Positions 1-7,345 of a stretch of 40,949 nt of DNA are shown here, piece by piece. Each line of letters starts with the position of its first letter. Position 1 is the stretch's first letter. The translations under genes were made by a program, and so were the position numbers. The DNA comes from Clostridiales bacterium (GTDB lineage: Bacteria; Bacillota; Clostridia; Christensenellales; Borkfalkiaceae), in NCBI GenBank assembly GCA_015055525.1, contig SVHZ01000014.1:1-40949 (forward strand). The letters run 5' to 3'. The notes under the pieces were generated by a model. That model had not been told where the DNA came from and searched no databases. It saw nothing but the letters and a program-made list of their open reading frames with translations.

Positions 1-354
1 CTTTGCAATCTCTCTTTGGAGTTCAACGAGTTTTTCTCTTACGCATTGATGCGCAGAAACTGCAGACGCCATCATTGAAACGTGATTTTCTCGAATTTTT
101 TCAGAAACGTCTTCATCGCCTAAAAAAGTTCTTTGAGCGCCGTCAACGTATTTTACCTTAATATCGACTTGATCAACAACCTTACAAACTTCTTCTTCGT
201 TTTTACAGTCAGCGCCAAGCCTTGAAACCTTCAACGCAAACGCTCTATACATTGCACCCGTATCAAGATACAAAATATTGAGTTTTTTTGAAATTGCCTT
301 TGCTACGGTAGATTTACCACTACCCGCAGGACCATCTAACGCTATATTTATCAT
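1..354 (-). CDS. cmk: Cytidylate kinase, N-terminal part (runs off window)
   Basis: CMP/dCMP kinase, a cytoplasmic enzyme of pyrimidine nucleotide salvage that phosphorylates CMP with ATP. Reading back from the ATG at 354 gives 118 codons without a stop to the window edge. The protein begins MINIALDGPAGSGKSTVAKA, which is the P-loop (GPAGSGKST) typical of Cmk, followed by LDTGAMYRAFALKV, the conserved CMP-binding segment of the family. About half of the usual ~220 residues is present and the 3' end lies outside the window. It starts 13 nt after the flavoprotein gene ends, so it is probably the distal gene of the decarboxylase-surE operon. Identification is secure from the N-terminal motifs. 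Confidence 0.95.
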   Translation of the reverse strand, partial: MINIALDGPAGSGKSTVAKAISKKLNILYLDTGAMYRAFALKVSRLGADCKNEEEVCKVVDQVDIKVKYVDGAQRTFLGDEDVSEKIRENHVSMMASAVSAHQCVREKLVELQREIAK

Positions 355-367
355 AAGCACCTCTAAT

Positions 368-1585
368 TTATTCTTGTATTCCGGCAGAATAACCGGTTGA
401 AAACGCTATTTGAAGGTTAAAACCTCCGGTAAACGCGTCAACGTCTAATACTTCCCCAACAAAATACAAGCCTTTTATAATTTTACTTTCCATTGTTTTA
501 GGATTAATTTCCTTAACGGAAACACCGCCAGAGGTTATTACCGCCTCGTTATACCCTCTTAGCGAAGACAGTTCAAAAGAATAGTTTTTAAGGGTTTTAA
601 CGAGCATTTCACGCTCTTTAGCAGTAATTATTGAAACTTTTTTATATTCAGGAATTTGCGTTCGCTTGATTACAAGCGGAATTACAGCCTTTGGAAGCAA
701 TCCGTCAAGCGAATTTTTGAATTCTTTATTTTTGTTAAGTGCAAAATCTCTAAGCACTCTATCATCGAGTTGTTTTTCCGAAAGCGCTGGCTTAAAATCT
801 ATTGACAACGTTATTTTTTCAGTAGATTTTCTCGCTAAAATTGCAGAGCAAGTGAGAACTAACGGTCCCGATATTCCATAGTGAGTAAAAAGCATTTCAC
901 CTTGTTCAGAATACACGTCTTTTCCATTAAGTTTTGCAGTCAATTTAACGTTTTTCAAAGTTAAGCCTTGAAGTAATTTATAATCGTCGCCTTTAAGGTT
1001 AATTCCGCAAAGCGACGGGTATAGCGAAGTTACGGTATGCCCAACCGATTTTGCAAACTTAAATCCATCTCCCGTGGACCCCGTTGAAGGATATGAAAGA
1101 CCACCCGTTGCAACGATAACTTTATCCGCAAAATATTTGGTTTTATCGGTAATTACGCCGTTTACAACGCCGTTATTAACTATTAAATCGGTGACTGTTT
1201 CGTTAAACTTTATTTCTACGCCAAGCCTACTTAATTCGTTTTGTAAAACCTTAATAACGTCACTAGATTTATCACTCAAAGGAAACACCCTATTACCGCG
1301 TTCAACCTTAATTTTAAGACCAATTTCTTCGAAAAAATTCATAGTATCGGCGGGGGAAAAAGCATTGATACTACTCATCAAAAACTTGGGATTATTGACT
1401 ACGTTTTGCATAAACTCTTCAGTATCGCAGTCGTTAGTCAAATTACATCTACCCTTACCCGTGATATATATTTTTTTACCTAACTTTTCATTTTTTTCAA
1501 TTAAAACTACTTGGTTATTTAATCTTTGTTGCATAATGGCGCAAATCATACCGGAAGCGCCACCGCCTATAACGATAACTTTCAT
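368..1585 (-). CDS. BaiN/HI0933-family FAD-dependent oxidoreductase
   Basis: Flavoprotein of the HI0933/YhiN/BaiN family (405 aa, usual length about 400). The N-terminus is an FAD-binding Rossmann fold (GGGASGM at residues 7-13). It is followed by the family motif TGKGRCNLTN (about 42-51), a middle GGLSYPSTGSTGDG segment (about 161-174) and a C-terminal TGGFNLQIAFSTGYSAG that completes the FAD site. No signal peptide or membrane segment is visible, so it is cytoplasmic. The substrate cannot be read from the sequence: some relatives reduce bile-acid intermediates, but most members are uncharacterised. The start ATG overlaps the surE stop by one base (TAATG), which implies translational coupling. 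Confidence 0.88.
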   Translation of the reverse strand: MKVIVIGGGASGMICAIMQQRLNNQVVLIEKNEKLGKKIYITGKGRCNLTNDCDTEEFMQNVVNNPKFLMSSINAFSPADTMNFFEEIGLKIKVERGNRVFPLSDKSSDVIKVLQNELSRLGVEIKFNETVTDLIVNNGVVNGVITDKTKYFADKVIVATGGLSYPSTGSTGDGFKFAKSVGHTVTSLYPSLCGINLKGDDYKLLQGLTLKNVKLTAKLNGKDVYSEQGEMLFTHYGISGPLVLTCSAILARKSTEKITLSIDFKPALSEKQLDDRVLRDFALNKNKEFKNSLDGLLPKAVIPLVIKRTQIPEYKKVSIITAKEREMLVKTLKNYSFELSSLRGYNEAVITSGGVSVKEINPKTMESKIIKGLYFVGEVLDVDAFTGGFNLQIAFSTGYSAGIQE

Positions 1586-2322
1586 TAAAAATCTATATCC
1601 TTGAGTATTTTAAGCACGTTAAAATCTGTAATATTATGAGAAAGCGGAGTAATAGTAACGTAATTTTTGTCAGAATAATAAACGTCCGTACCAAAATCAC
1701 TTTCAGTAGACTGTATAGGCTCTCCTATAAGTTTATAAACGTTTTCTTGTGTTTTTATATACCCGTCCGTATACTTTCTGTTTCCAACGGAACAAAGTTT
1801 TACGCCTTGAATTTCATCACAATTAACGTTTGGAATATTTACGTTTAGAACGTGGTTTTTATCCGCCATTAAAACGAGATTATTGAAGATTTTATCGATG
1901 ATTTTACCAGTTTCTAAAAACTTAAAATCTTTTAGCGCAACGTTTGAAAAAGCAATCGAAGGTATTCCTTCAATGCTTGCCTCAAAACAAGCGTTAACAG
2001 TTCCGCTATAAAAAATATCGCTACCCAAATTTGGTCCGCTATTTATTCCTGAAACAACTAGATCAAATTTAGTTTTATGCATTGTAACGGCAAATTTAAC
2101 ACAGTCGGCAGGAGTTCCCGATACCGAATAACAATCAACGTCGTCTATCGCGTTAACCTTTTTAATCTCCACGTCTTTATGAAAAGACATAGAACGCGAA
2201 AATCCCGAGCGGTTTCCCGTCGGGGCGTAAACTGTTAAATTATGTTTACTTTTTAGAATAGTAGCGAGGGTTAAAATCCCCTCGCTAAATATTCCATCGT
2301 CGTTACAAATTAATATATTCAT
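1585..2322 (-). CDS. surE: 5'/3'-nucleotidase SurE
   Basis: Metal-dependent survival-protein nucleotidase that dephosphorylates nucleoside 5'- and 3'-monophosphates in the cytoplasm. It has 245 aa, the usual length. The metal-binding start NILICNDDGIFSEG (Asp8 and Asp9 are the expected ligands), the SGINSGPNLGSDIFYSGTV segment (about 94-112) and GTPADCVKFAV (about 69-79) are all diagnostic. The gene lies 2 nt after oadA and is coupled to the flavoprotein gene by a TAATG overlap, so it is expressed with the decarboxylase operon. No regulatory feature of its own is visible. Confidence 0.95.
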   Translation of the reverse strand: MNILICNDDGIFSEGILTLATILKSKHNLTVYAPTGNRSGFSRSMSFHKDVEIKKVNAIDDVDCYSVSGTPADCVKFAVTMHKTKFDLVVSGINSGPNLGSDIFYSGTVNACFEASIEGIPSIAFSNVALKDFKFLETGKIIDKIFNNLVLMADKNHVLNVNIPNVNCDEIQGVKLCSVGNRKYTDGYIKTQENVYKLIGEPIQSTESDFGTDVYYSDKNYVTITPLSHNITDFNVLKILKDIDF

Positions 2323-2324
2323 TA

Positions 2325-3737
2325 TTAAACGGGATAAACGTTTGATTTTGCAGCGTCTGCATCAACTTTTTGTTCTTTAGCAAGTCTATACTTGAAGAAA
2401 TTGATAGCAACTTGGTTAAAGAGCGCGTATGAAAGAACGTCTTCTTCTTGAGTATAATATTCTTTCATTTCTTCCTTAAACTTTTCGTATTCAGGCGCAA
2501 TATCGTCTGCAGGACGATAAGTAATTCTCTTTTCATCCCCAACAACTTTTTTTAAGATTTCAGGATCAGGTTCACCAATAAGTTTACCATATTCACCCTT
2601 CATTAACGCCTTAAATTCTTTTGTAACCATCTTATAGCGTTCGTTTTGTAAAATATTAAGAACTGCTTGAGTACCAACAATTTGTGAAGACGGCGTTACA
2701 AGCGGAGGATAACCAGCGTCTTTTCTAACGTTGGGAACTTCTGCTAAACATTCAGTAAGTTTATCAAGTTTACCTGCTTGTTGAAGTTGTGACATAAGGT
2801 TAGAAAGCATACCGCCTGGAACTTGATAAATAAGAGTATTAACGTCAATACCCCTAACTTTCGGATTAAGTATACCGTCTTTTTCAAGTCTTTGAGATAC
2901 TTTCTTGAAGTGTTCGTTAATAGGAACGAGTTTTTCAATATCAATACCCGTATCGTATTCAGTACCTTGTAACGTAGCAACGAAAGGTTCTGTTGCAGGT
3001 TGAGAAGTTCCGTTACCCATAGCAGAAAGCGCACAGTCAACGATATCGCAACCCGCTTCGATAGCCTTTAAGTAAACCATTTCACCAGTACCGGTTGTAT
3101 TGTGAGTGTGAAGGTGAATTTTAGTGGTAGGTTTTAACACTTCTTTCATACCTTTGATAAGATCGTAGGTCGTGTAAGGAAGGATAATGTTTGACATATC
3201 TTTAAGACAGATATTGTCAGCGCCCATATCTTCAAGCGTTTTAGCCTTTTTGATAAAGTATTCGTTTGTGTGAACGGGGCTTGTAGTATAACAAATAGTT
3301 GCTTCACAAACAGCGCCGTAATCGCCTTTATATTTATTGATTGACTTCATAGCGCATTCTAAGTTTCTTTCGTCGTTAAGCGCGTCGAAAACTCTAATAA
3401 CGCCAATACCGTTTCTAATAGACGCTTCAACAAATTTATCAACAACGTCGTCAGCGTAGTGCTTATAACCTAAAAGGTTTTGACCACGAAGAAGCATTTG
3501 GATAGGCGTCTTTTTAATATATTTACGAAGGGTGCGAAGTCTTTCCCACGGGTCTTCGTTTAAGAAACGAAGGCAACTGTCAAACGTTGCGCCACCCCAA
3601 CCTTCAAGTGAATAATAACCAATATCATCGAGTTGTTCGAGCATCGGGATCATTTCGTCAAGACGCATACGAGTTGCCGCTTGAGATTGATGCGCGTCAC
3701 GAAGTATTGTTTCTGTAATTAAAACTTTTTTAGACAT
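2325..3737 (-). CDS. oadA: Pyruvate/oxaloacetate carboxyltransferase subunit (OadA/PycB type, no biotin domain)
   Basis: Carboxyltransferase half-enzyme that moves CO2 between oxaloacetate/pyruvate and carboxybiotin. The TIM-barrel motifs are intact: ETILRDAHQSQAATRMR (about 8-24, metal Asp), GGATFD (49-54), ICLKDMSN (about 176-183, Lys expected to be carbamylated), HLHTHNTTGTGEM (metal His pair) and DCALSAMGNGTSQPATE. At 470 aa it stops before a biotin domain, and the carrier is encoded separately at 5151-5531. It is the fifth gene of the cluster, 15 nt after oadB, with an AGGAG site before the ATG at 3737. With the beta subunit it should form a Na+-translocating oxaloacetate decarboxylase, or the 5S-like part of a transcarboxylase. 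The choice between these is inference. Confidence 0.9.
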   Translation of the reverse strand: MSKKVLITETILRDAHQSQAATRMRLDEMIPMLEQLDDIGYYSLEGWGGATFDSCLRFLNEDPWERLRTLRKYIKKTPIQMLLRGQNLLGYKHYADDVVDKFVEASIRNGIGVIRVFDALNDERNLECAMKSINKYKGDYGAVCEATICYTTSPVHTNEYFIKKAKTLEDMGADNICLKDMSNIILPYTTYDLIKGMKEVLKPTTKIHLHTHNTTGTGEMVYLKAIEAGCDIVDCALSAMGNGTSQPATEPFVATLQGTEYDTGIDIEKLVPINEHFKKVSQRLEKDGILNPKVRGIDVNTLIYQVPGGMLSNLMSQLQQAGKLDKLTECLAEVPNVRKDAGYPPLVTPSSQIVGTQAVLNILQNERYKMVTKEFKALMKGEYGKLIGEPDPEILKKVVGDEKRITYRPADDIAPEYEKFKEEMKEYYTQEEDVLSYALFNQVAINFFKYRLAKEQKVDADAAKSNVYPV

Positions 3738-3752
3738 AATTTTCTCCTATAA

Positions 3753-5138
3753 TTAAGCAAACATCGCAAGAAGTACGCCCGCAGCAATAGCAGAACCAAT
3801 AACGCCTGCTACGTTTGGACCCATTGCGTGCATGAGTAAGTGGTTATTTGGATCTTCTTCTCGACCAACGTCTTGAGAAATTCTCGCTGCCATCGGCACG
3901 GCCGATACGCCCGCAGAACCAATAAGCGGATTAACTTTACCACCAGTAAGTTTGCACATAAGTTTTGCAACTAATAAACCGCCAACAGTACCCATCATGA
4001 ACGCAACTAAACCTAAACAAATGATTAAGAGCGTTTGACCAGATAAGAATACTGAGCCAACTGCTTTTGAACCAACCATCAATCCAAGGAAGATTGTAAT
4101 AGTGTTCATAAGACCGTTGGATGCAGTTGTAACAAGTCTTTCAGTAACCCCTGATTCTTTGAGCAAGTTACCAAACATTAACATACCTAACAAAGGTATA
4201 GCATCTGGAAGAATTAAGCCGACAACTAAAGTTACGAGTAATGGGAAAATAACTTTTTCAACCTTTGAAACTCGTCTTAATTGTTTCATTTTAATTTGCC
4301 TTTCCTTCTTGGTAGTCAAAAGTTTCATAATAGGCTTTTGAATAAGAGGGATAAGCGCCATATAAGAGTACGCTGCAATAGCGATTGCAGGAAGTAAATG
4401 CTCTGCAAGTTTCTTCGTAACGTAAATTGCCGTAGGACCGTCCGCCCCGCCGATAATACCAATAGCGCCTGCTTCTTGCGGAGTGAACACACCGCTAACA
4501 ACCGCGCCAAAATAAGTAAGGAATATACCAAGTTGAGCAGCAGCGCCGATAAGCATACTCTTGGGGTTTGCAATGAGCGGACCAAAATCCGTCATAGCGC
4601 CGATACCAAGGAAAATGAGCGGTGGGAAAATAACCCAGTCAACACCTTTGTAAAGGTAATAGAATAAACCTTCGTTTCTTATAACTTGTTCAGAAGATAA
4701 AGTTAAGCTATTTGCTAAATAAGTTACGTTATTAGTTATAATAGTAACGTCGTTTTGCGCTAAATAACTAGATAATTCTTCCGCCTCGGAAATACCGCTT
4801 AACGAGAAAATATTCAAAAGTTCCGATAAAGTTCCTCTTGCTACTTCAACGTTTGTCAAACTATCGGTAACGATATAACCTTTTTCACCGAATAGTATTC
4901 TATATGCGCCCGGAACGTTTACGATAAACATACCAAACGCTATAGGAAGAAGTAACAAAGGCTCGAATTTTTTAACTATCGCAAGATATACAAGCACGAA
5001 AGAAATAAGCACCATCACTATATTTTGCCAGTTAGCAGTACCGTCCACTAAAGAGTAAATACCAGTACTATGCCAAAGCGCTTCAAGTGACGAGCCTACC
5101 TCTTGCCAGAACCCTGCGCATAAAGATAATAAGCCCAT
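3753..5138 (-). CDS. oadB: Na+-translocating decarboxylase, beta subunit
   Basis: Membrane subunit that decarboxylates carboxybiotin and pumps Na+ outward. The core is typical: IFPPLIFLGIGAMTDF (about 170-185), NPKSMLIGAAAQLGIF, GAIGIIGGADGPTAIYVTKKL (the GGADGPT region holds the Na+/carboxybiotin site) and the C-terminal AAISQDVG-like AARISQDVGREEDPNN with GPNVAGVIGSAIAAG. Many hydrophobic segments are present. Between GMFIVNVP (about 69-76) and GLFYYLYKG (about 157-165) there is an extra soluble stretch of roughly 70-80 residues rich in Ser, Leu and Asn. From memory, family members usually have only a short loop there. It is preceded 12 nt upstream by the biotin-carrier gene. Confidence 0.92.
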   Translation of the reverse strand: MGLLSLCAGFWQEVGSSLEALWHSTGIYSLVDGTANWQNIVMVLISFVLVYLAIVKKFEPLLLLPIAFGMFIVNVPGAYRILFGEKGYIVTDSLTNVEVARGTLSELLNIFSLSGISEAEELSSYLAQNDVTIITNNVTYLANSLTLSSEQVIRNEGLFYYLYKGVDWVIFPPLIFLGIGAMTDFGPLIANPKSMLIGAAAQLGIFLTYFGAVVSGVFTPQEAGAIGIIGGADGPTAIYVTKKLAEHLLPAIAIAAYSYMALIPLIQKPIMKLLTTKKERQIKMKQLRRVSKVEKVIFPLLVTLVVGLILPDAIPLLGMLMFGNLLKESGVTERLVTTASNGLMNTITIFLGLMVGSKAVGSVFLSGQTLLIICLGLVAFMMGTVGGLLVAKLMCKLTGGKVNPLIGSAGVSAVPMAARISQDVGREEDPNNHLLMHAMGPNVAGVIGSAIAAGVLLAMFA

Positions 5139-5150
5139 ATTTGTCTCCTA

Positions 5151-5531
5151 TTAACCGATAATAGCCATTACGTCGCCCGTGTTAACGTTAGAGCCAACGG
5201 CAGCCTTAAATGAAACAACACCGTCACAAACAGCGGTAATATCGTTATCCATCTTCATTGCTTCAAGAACTACAAGAACGTCGCCTTCTTTTACGGTTGC
5301 GCCTTCAGCAACTTTGTATGCTTTAATCATACCCGGCATTGGGGCTTCCATCTTAGTACCACTCGTGGGAGCAGATGCCTTAGGTGCAGCCGCAGGAGCG
5401 GGTGCAGGTGCAGGTGCTGCAGCGGGGGCTGCTACGGTTACAACCGGAGCGGGTGCAGATTGAGTTGCGCCGATTTCTTCAACGCCAACTTCATATTGTT
5501 TTCCTTCTATAGTTACAACGAATTTACGCAT
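5151..5531 (-). CDS. Biotin carboxyl carrier protein of the decarboxylase
   Basis: Small biotin carrier (126 aa) of the GcdC/MmdC/1.3S type. Residues about 1-20 form a short N-terminal segment, about 25-58 an Ala/Pro-rich flexible linker, and about 60-126 the biotinyl domain. The domain contains the biotinylation motif EAMKMDND with Lys93 as the expected biotin site, preceded by the family's MPGMI. It shuttles carboxyl groups between the carboxyltransferase subunits and the membrane beta subunit. The repetitive GCN codons of the linker explain the apparent antisense open frame on the plus strand. It lies between the gamma and beta subunit genes, with 11-12 nt spacers. Confidence 0.93.
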   Translation of the reverse strand: MRKFVVTIEGKQYEVGVEEIGATQSAPAPVVTVAAPAAAPAPAPAPAAAPKASAPTSGTKMEAPMPGMIKAYKVAEGATVKEGDVLVVLEAMKMDNDITAVCDGVVSFKAAVGSNVNTGDVMAIIG

Positions 5532-5542
5532 TTTATTTCTCC

Positions 5543-5839
5543 TTAAAATCTCTTAATTTTTTTAACAACAAAATCACATTTTGACTGTGAATTAAAGTAA
5601 TACGCCGATATTGCAGCGATAATTGCCGCCTTAATATGAGCGGGAATTTCTTCATTTTCAGGTTGTTGTTCAACTACTTGTTGAGTAACAACAACTTCCT
5701 CTTTCTTAACTTCTTTCTTGCCAGTACCGATAATTTTACCGCAGATAGTAACTGAAAGTATTATTACTAACATACCTGAAAAAATAACGATCATGCCAAG
5801 AACTAAAACGTACAAGCCGTTAATTACTGGATTCTCCAT
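5543..5839 (-). CDS. oadG: Na+-pump decarboxylase gamma subunit (OadG family)
   Basis: Small single-span membrane subunit (98 aa). It has a hydrophobic helix at about residues 8-30, then a charged Lys/Glu/Gln-rich linker and a C-terminal amphipathic segment (PAHIKAAIIAAISAYYF), as in OadG/MmdD proteins that assemble the complex on the membrane. I chose the ATG at 5839: it is 7 nt after GGAG, whereas an upstream in-frame GTG at 5845 would sit almost on top of the ribosome binding site. The C-terminus (CDFVVKKIKRF) lacks the His-rich tail of enterobacterial OadG. Its position between the acyl-CoA carboxyltransferase-like gene and the biotin carrier supports the assignment. Confidence 0.82.
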   Translation of the reverse strand: MENPVINGLYVLVLGMIVIFSGMLVIILSVTICGKIIGTGKKEVKKEEVVVTQQVVEQQPENEEIPAHIKAAIIAAISAYYFNSQSKCDFVVKKIKRF

Positions 5840-5850
5840 AAACACTCTCC

Positions 5851-7218
5851 TTAACTTAAAATCATTTGAAGAGCCGATATAACGTATTGACGAACAAATT
5901 CAGGTTCAATAACGTTGTCAACACAACCGAGTTTAGCGCTATTGAAACTATCTTGGCTATCAGCGTACTTATCTTGAAGTTTAGAAAGTTCTTCACCATC
6001 AACAGTACCGAAAGTTGCGCTTAAACCTGCAAACCCATCCATAAGTGAAATCTTAGAACCAGCGAAAGCGTAAGTATAATCGCTACCAAACGCTTTTGAT
6101 GCAAACGCAGTATAACCTAAACCGATTGCCTTATTGTAAACAACGGTAACACGCCTTGCTTGAGATAATGCGCCAAGCATATTCATAAGTTCGGTCATAA
6201 CCGCAGTATTGCAAGTTTGAGCATCTTGTTTTAAGCCGTTAGCGTTTACGAAGAACACGAGCGGAAGTGCGTTATCTAACGCAAAGTTTACAAAGTTCTT
6301 AATCTTAAGAACTACGTCAAGCGTAATATCAACGCCGTTTTCGCCACCGTCCATTAAAACGCCTGCCGTTGCAATTCCGCCTACTCTACCAAAACCAACT
6401 TTAACTTCACTAGCAAAATCATCGTTCATAGAGATAAACGAGCCAGCGTCAAACGTAGCGTCAATTAAACCTTGAACGTCTAGAGCTGCGTTAAGAACGG
6501 GAGAAGTGCGGTTCATATCATCGATAGAATCAATTTGAAGTTCAGAGAATTTAGGAAGAGTTGTAAGAATTTTAATAATTTTATCTTTAACTTCTTCAAG
6601 TTCCTTAACTTCAAAGGTTTTAACCCCATTTTTAGCCTTAGCAACAGTATCTTTAGTTTCGCCTTCTTTACTTGCAGAAATTACCGCTGGGCTTGCGTAA
6701 GAAACACAAGCGTTACCAACTACGAAAGTAAAATCTGCGTTATCTGCTAAAATTGCAGAAGAACCTAACACGTCGCCAACTGCGATTGCGAATTGAGGCG
6801 CTTGATCTTTAAGGTTGTTTGAAACTCTTAAAAGTTCAGCAATGCCTTCTAAAACGGCAACGCCTTCACCAACTTGAACACCTTTACTATTTAACAAGTA
6901 AACAACAGGAAGTTCTGAATTACCTGCTTTATAAAGACATTCGCAAATTTTTGCACAATTAGCCTTTGATAAGCCTCCACCCATAACGTCGGGGTTTTGC
7001 GCTACCACGTATACGGGATAACCGTCGATAGTTGCGTAACCTGTTACAACGCCAAGACCATCTACGTCTTCACCGTAAAACTCATTTTTTACAAAACTGA
7101 AAGCATTGAGTTCAACAAAACTACCTTCGTCAATAATTTTGAAAATATTTTTCTTGACGTTAGCAGTCTTTTCATTAAGCTCCGCTTTTCTAGTTTTGAG
7201 TATATCAATGTTATTCAT
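5851..7218 (-). CDS. Diverged acyl-CoA carboxyltransferase-fold subunit (MmdA/GcdA-like)
   Basis: Carboxyltransferase with the crotonase-like double fold of the MmdA/GcdA/12S family (455 aa; family about 510). Recognisable parts are GLGVVTGYATIDGYPVYV near the N-terminus, a GGGLS segment, and a second half with GVDITLDVVLKIKNFVNFA, VYNKAIGLGYTAFASK and a Met-Asp-Gly segment. The glycine-rich motifs expected to form the oxyanion holes and CoA site (recalled as NDSGGARIQEG, GPCAGGAVY, DVPGFLPG and RKAYGGAY) are replaced by LNSKGVQVGEG, GDVLGSSAIL, NANGLKQD and NKAIGLGY. Catalytic competence is therefore uncertain. The start is set at ATG 7218, 7-8 nt after GGAGG; a longer frame from 7275 would overlap the promoter. 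It is the first gene of the operon. Confidence 0.8.
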   Translation of the reverse strand: MNNIDILKTRKAELNEKTANVKKNIFKIIDEGSFVELNAFSFVKNEFYGEDVDGLGVVTGYATIDGYPVYVVAQNPDVMGGGLSKANCAKICECLYKAGNSELPVVYLLNSKGVQVGEGVAVLEGIAELLRVSNNLKDQAPQFAIAVGDVLGSSAILADNADFTFVVGNACVSYASPAVISASKEGETKDTVAKAKNGVKTFEVKELEEVKDKIIKILTTLPKFSELQIDSIDDMNRTSPVLNAALDVQGLIDATFDAGSFISMNDDFASEVKVGFGRVGGIATAGVLMDGGENGVDITLDVVLKIKNFVNFALDNALPLVFFVNANGLKQDAQTCNTAVMTELMNMLGALSQARRVTVVYNKAIGLGYTAFASKAFGSDYTYAFAGSKISLMDGFAGLSATFGTVDGEELSKLQDKYADSQDSFNSAKLGCVDNVIEPEFVRQYVISALQMILS

Positions 7219-7246
7219 ATATGCCTCCAAAACGTATTTCTTAATA

Positions 7247-7275
7247 ATTATATAATATTTATTATATAATTGCAA
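7247..7275 (-). promoter_or_regulatory. Sigma-A promoter of the decarboxylase operon
   Basis: On the minus strand, TTGCAA (7275-7270) and TATAAT (7252-7247) are separated by exactly 17 nt. Transcription would start near 7240, giving a leader of about 22 nt that contains GGAGG before the ATG at 7218. The galT terminator lies immediately upstream, so this is where the operon should be initiated. Confidence 0.8.
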
Positions 7276-7308
7276 TACATTTGATTAAATTAGTTTATGA
7301 AATTTTAT

Positions 7309-7341
7309 TCAAAAAAGAAAAAGCGGACTGAAAAGTCCGCT
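7309..7341 (-). terminator. Intrinsic terminator after galT
   Basis: An 8-bp perfect stem (AGCGGACT/AGTCCGCT, 7322-7329 with 7334-7341) with a 4-nt loop is followed on the minus strand by a T-rich run (7309-7321). It begins 5 nt after the galT stop codon. Confidence 0.9.
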
Positions 7342-7345
7342 AATT

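Noticed and set aside
1074..1604. Plus-strand 176-codon frame opposite the flavoprotein gene
   Set aside because: Antisense to a well-identified gene, with no ribosome binding site or recognisable motif.
5179..5463. Plus-strand Ala/Gly-rich open frame opposite the biotin carrier
   Set aside because: It is the antisense of the Ala/Pro linker (GCN/CCN codons), with no start signal.
7219..7275. Extended N-terminus of the MmdA-like subunit starting at a TTG at 7275
   Set aside because: It runs through the -35 and -10 boxes of the operon promoter, and the ATG at 7218 has GGAGG at ideal spacing.
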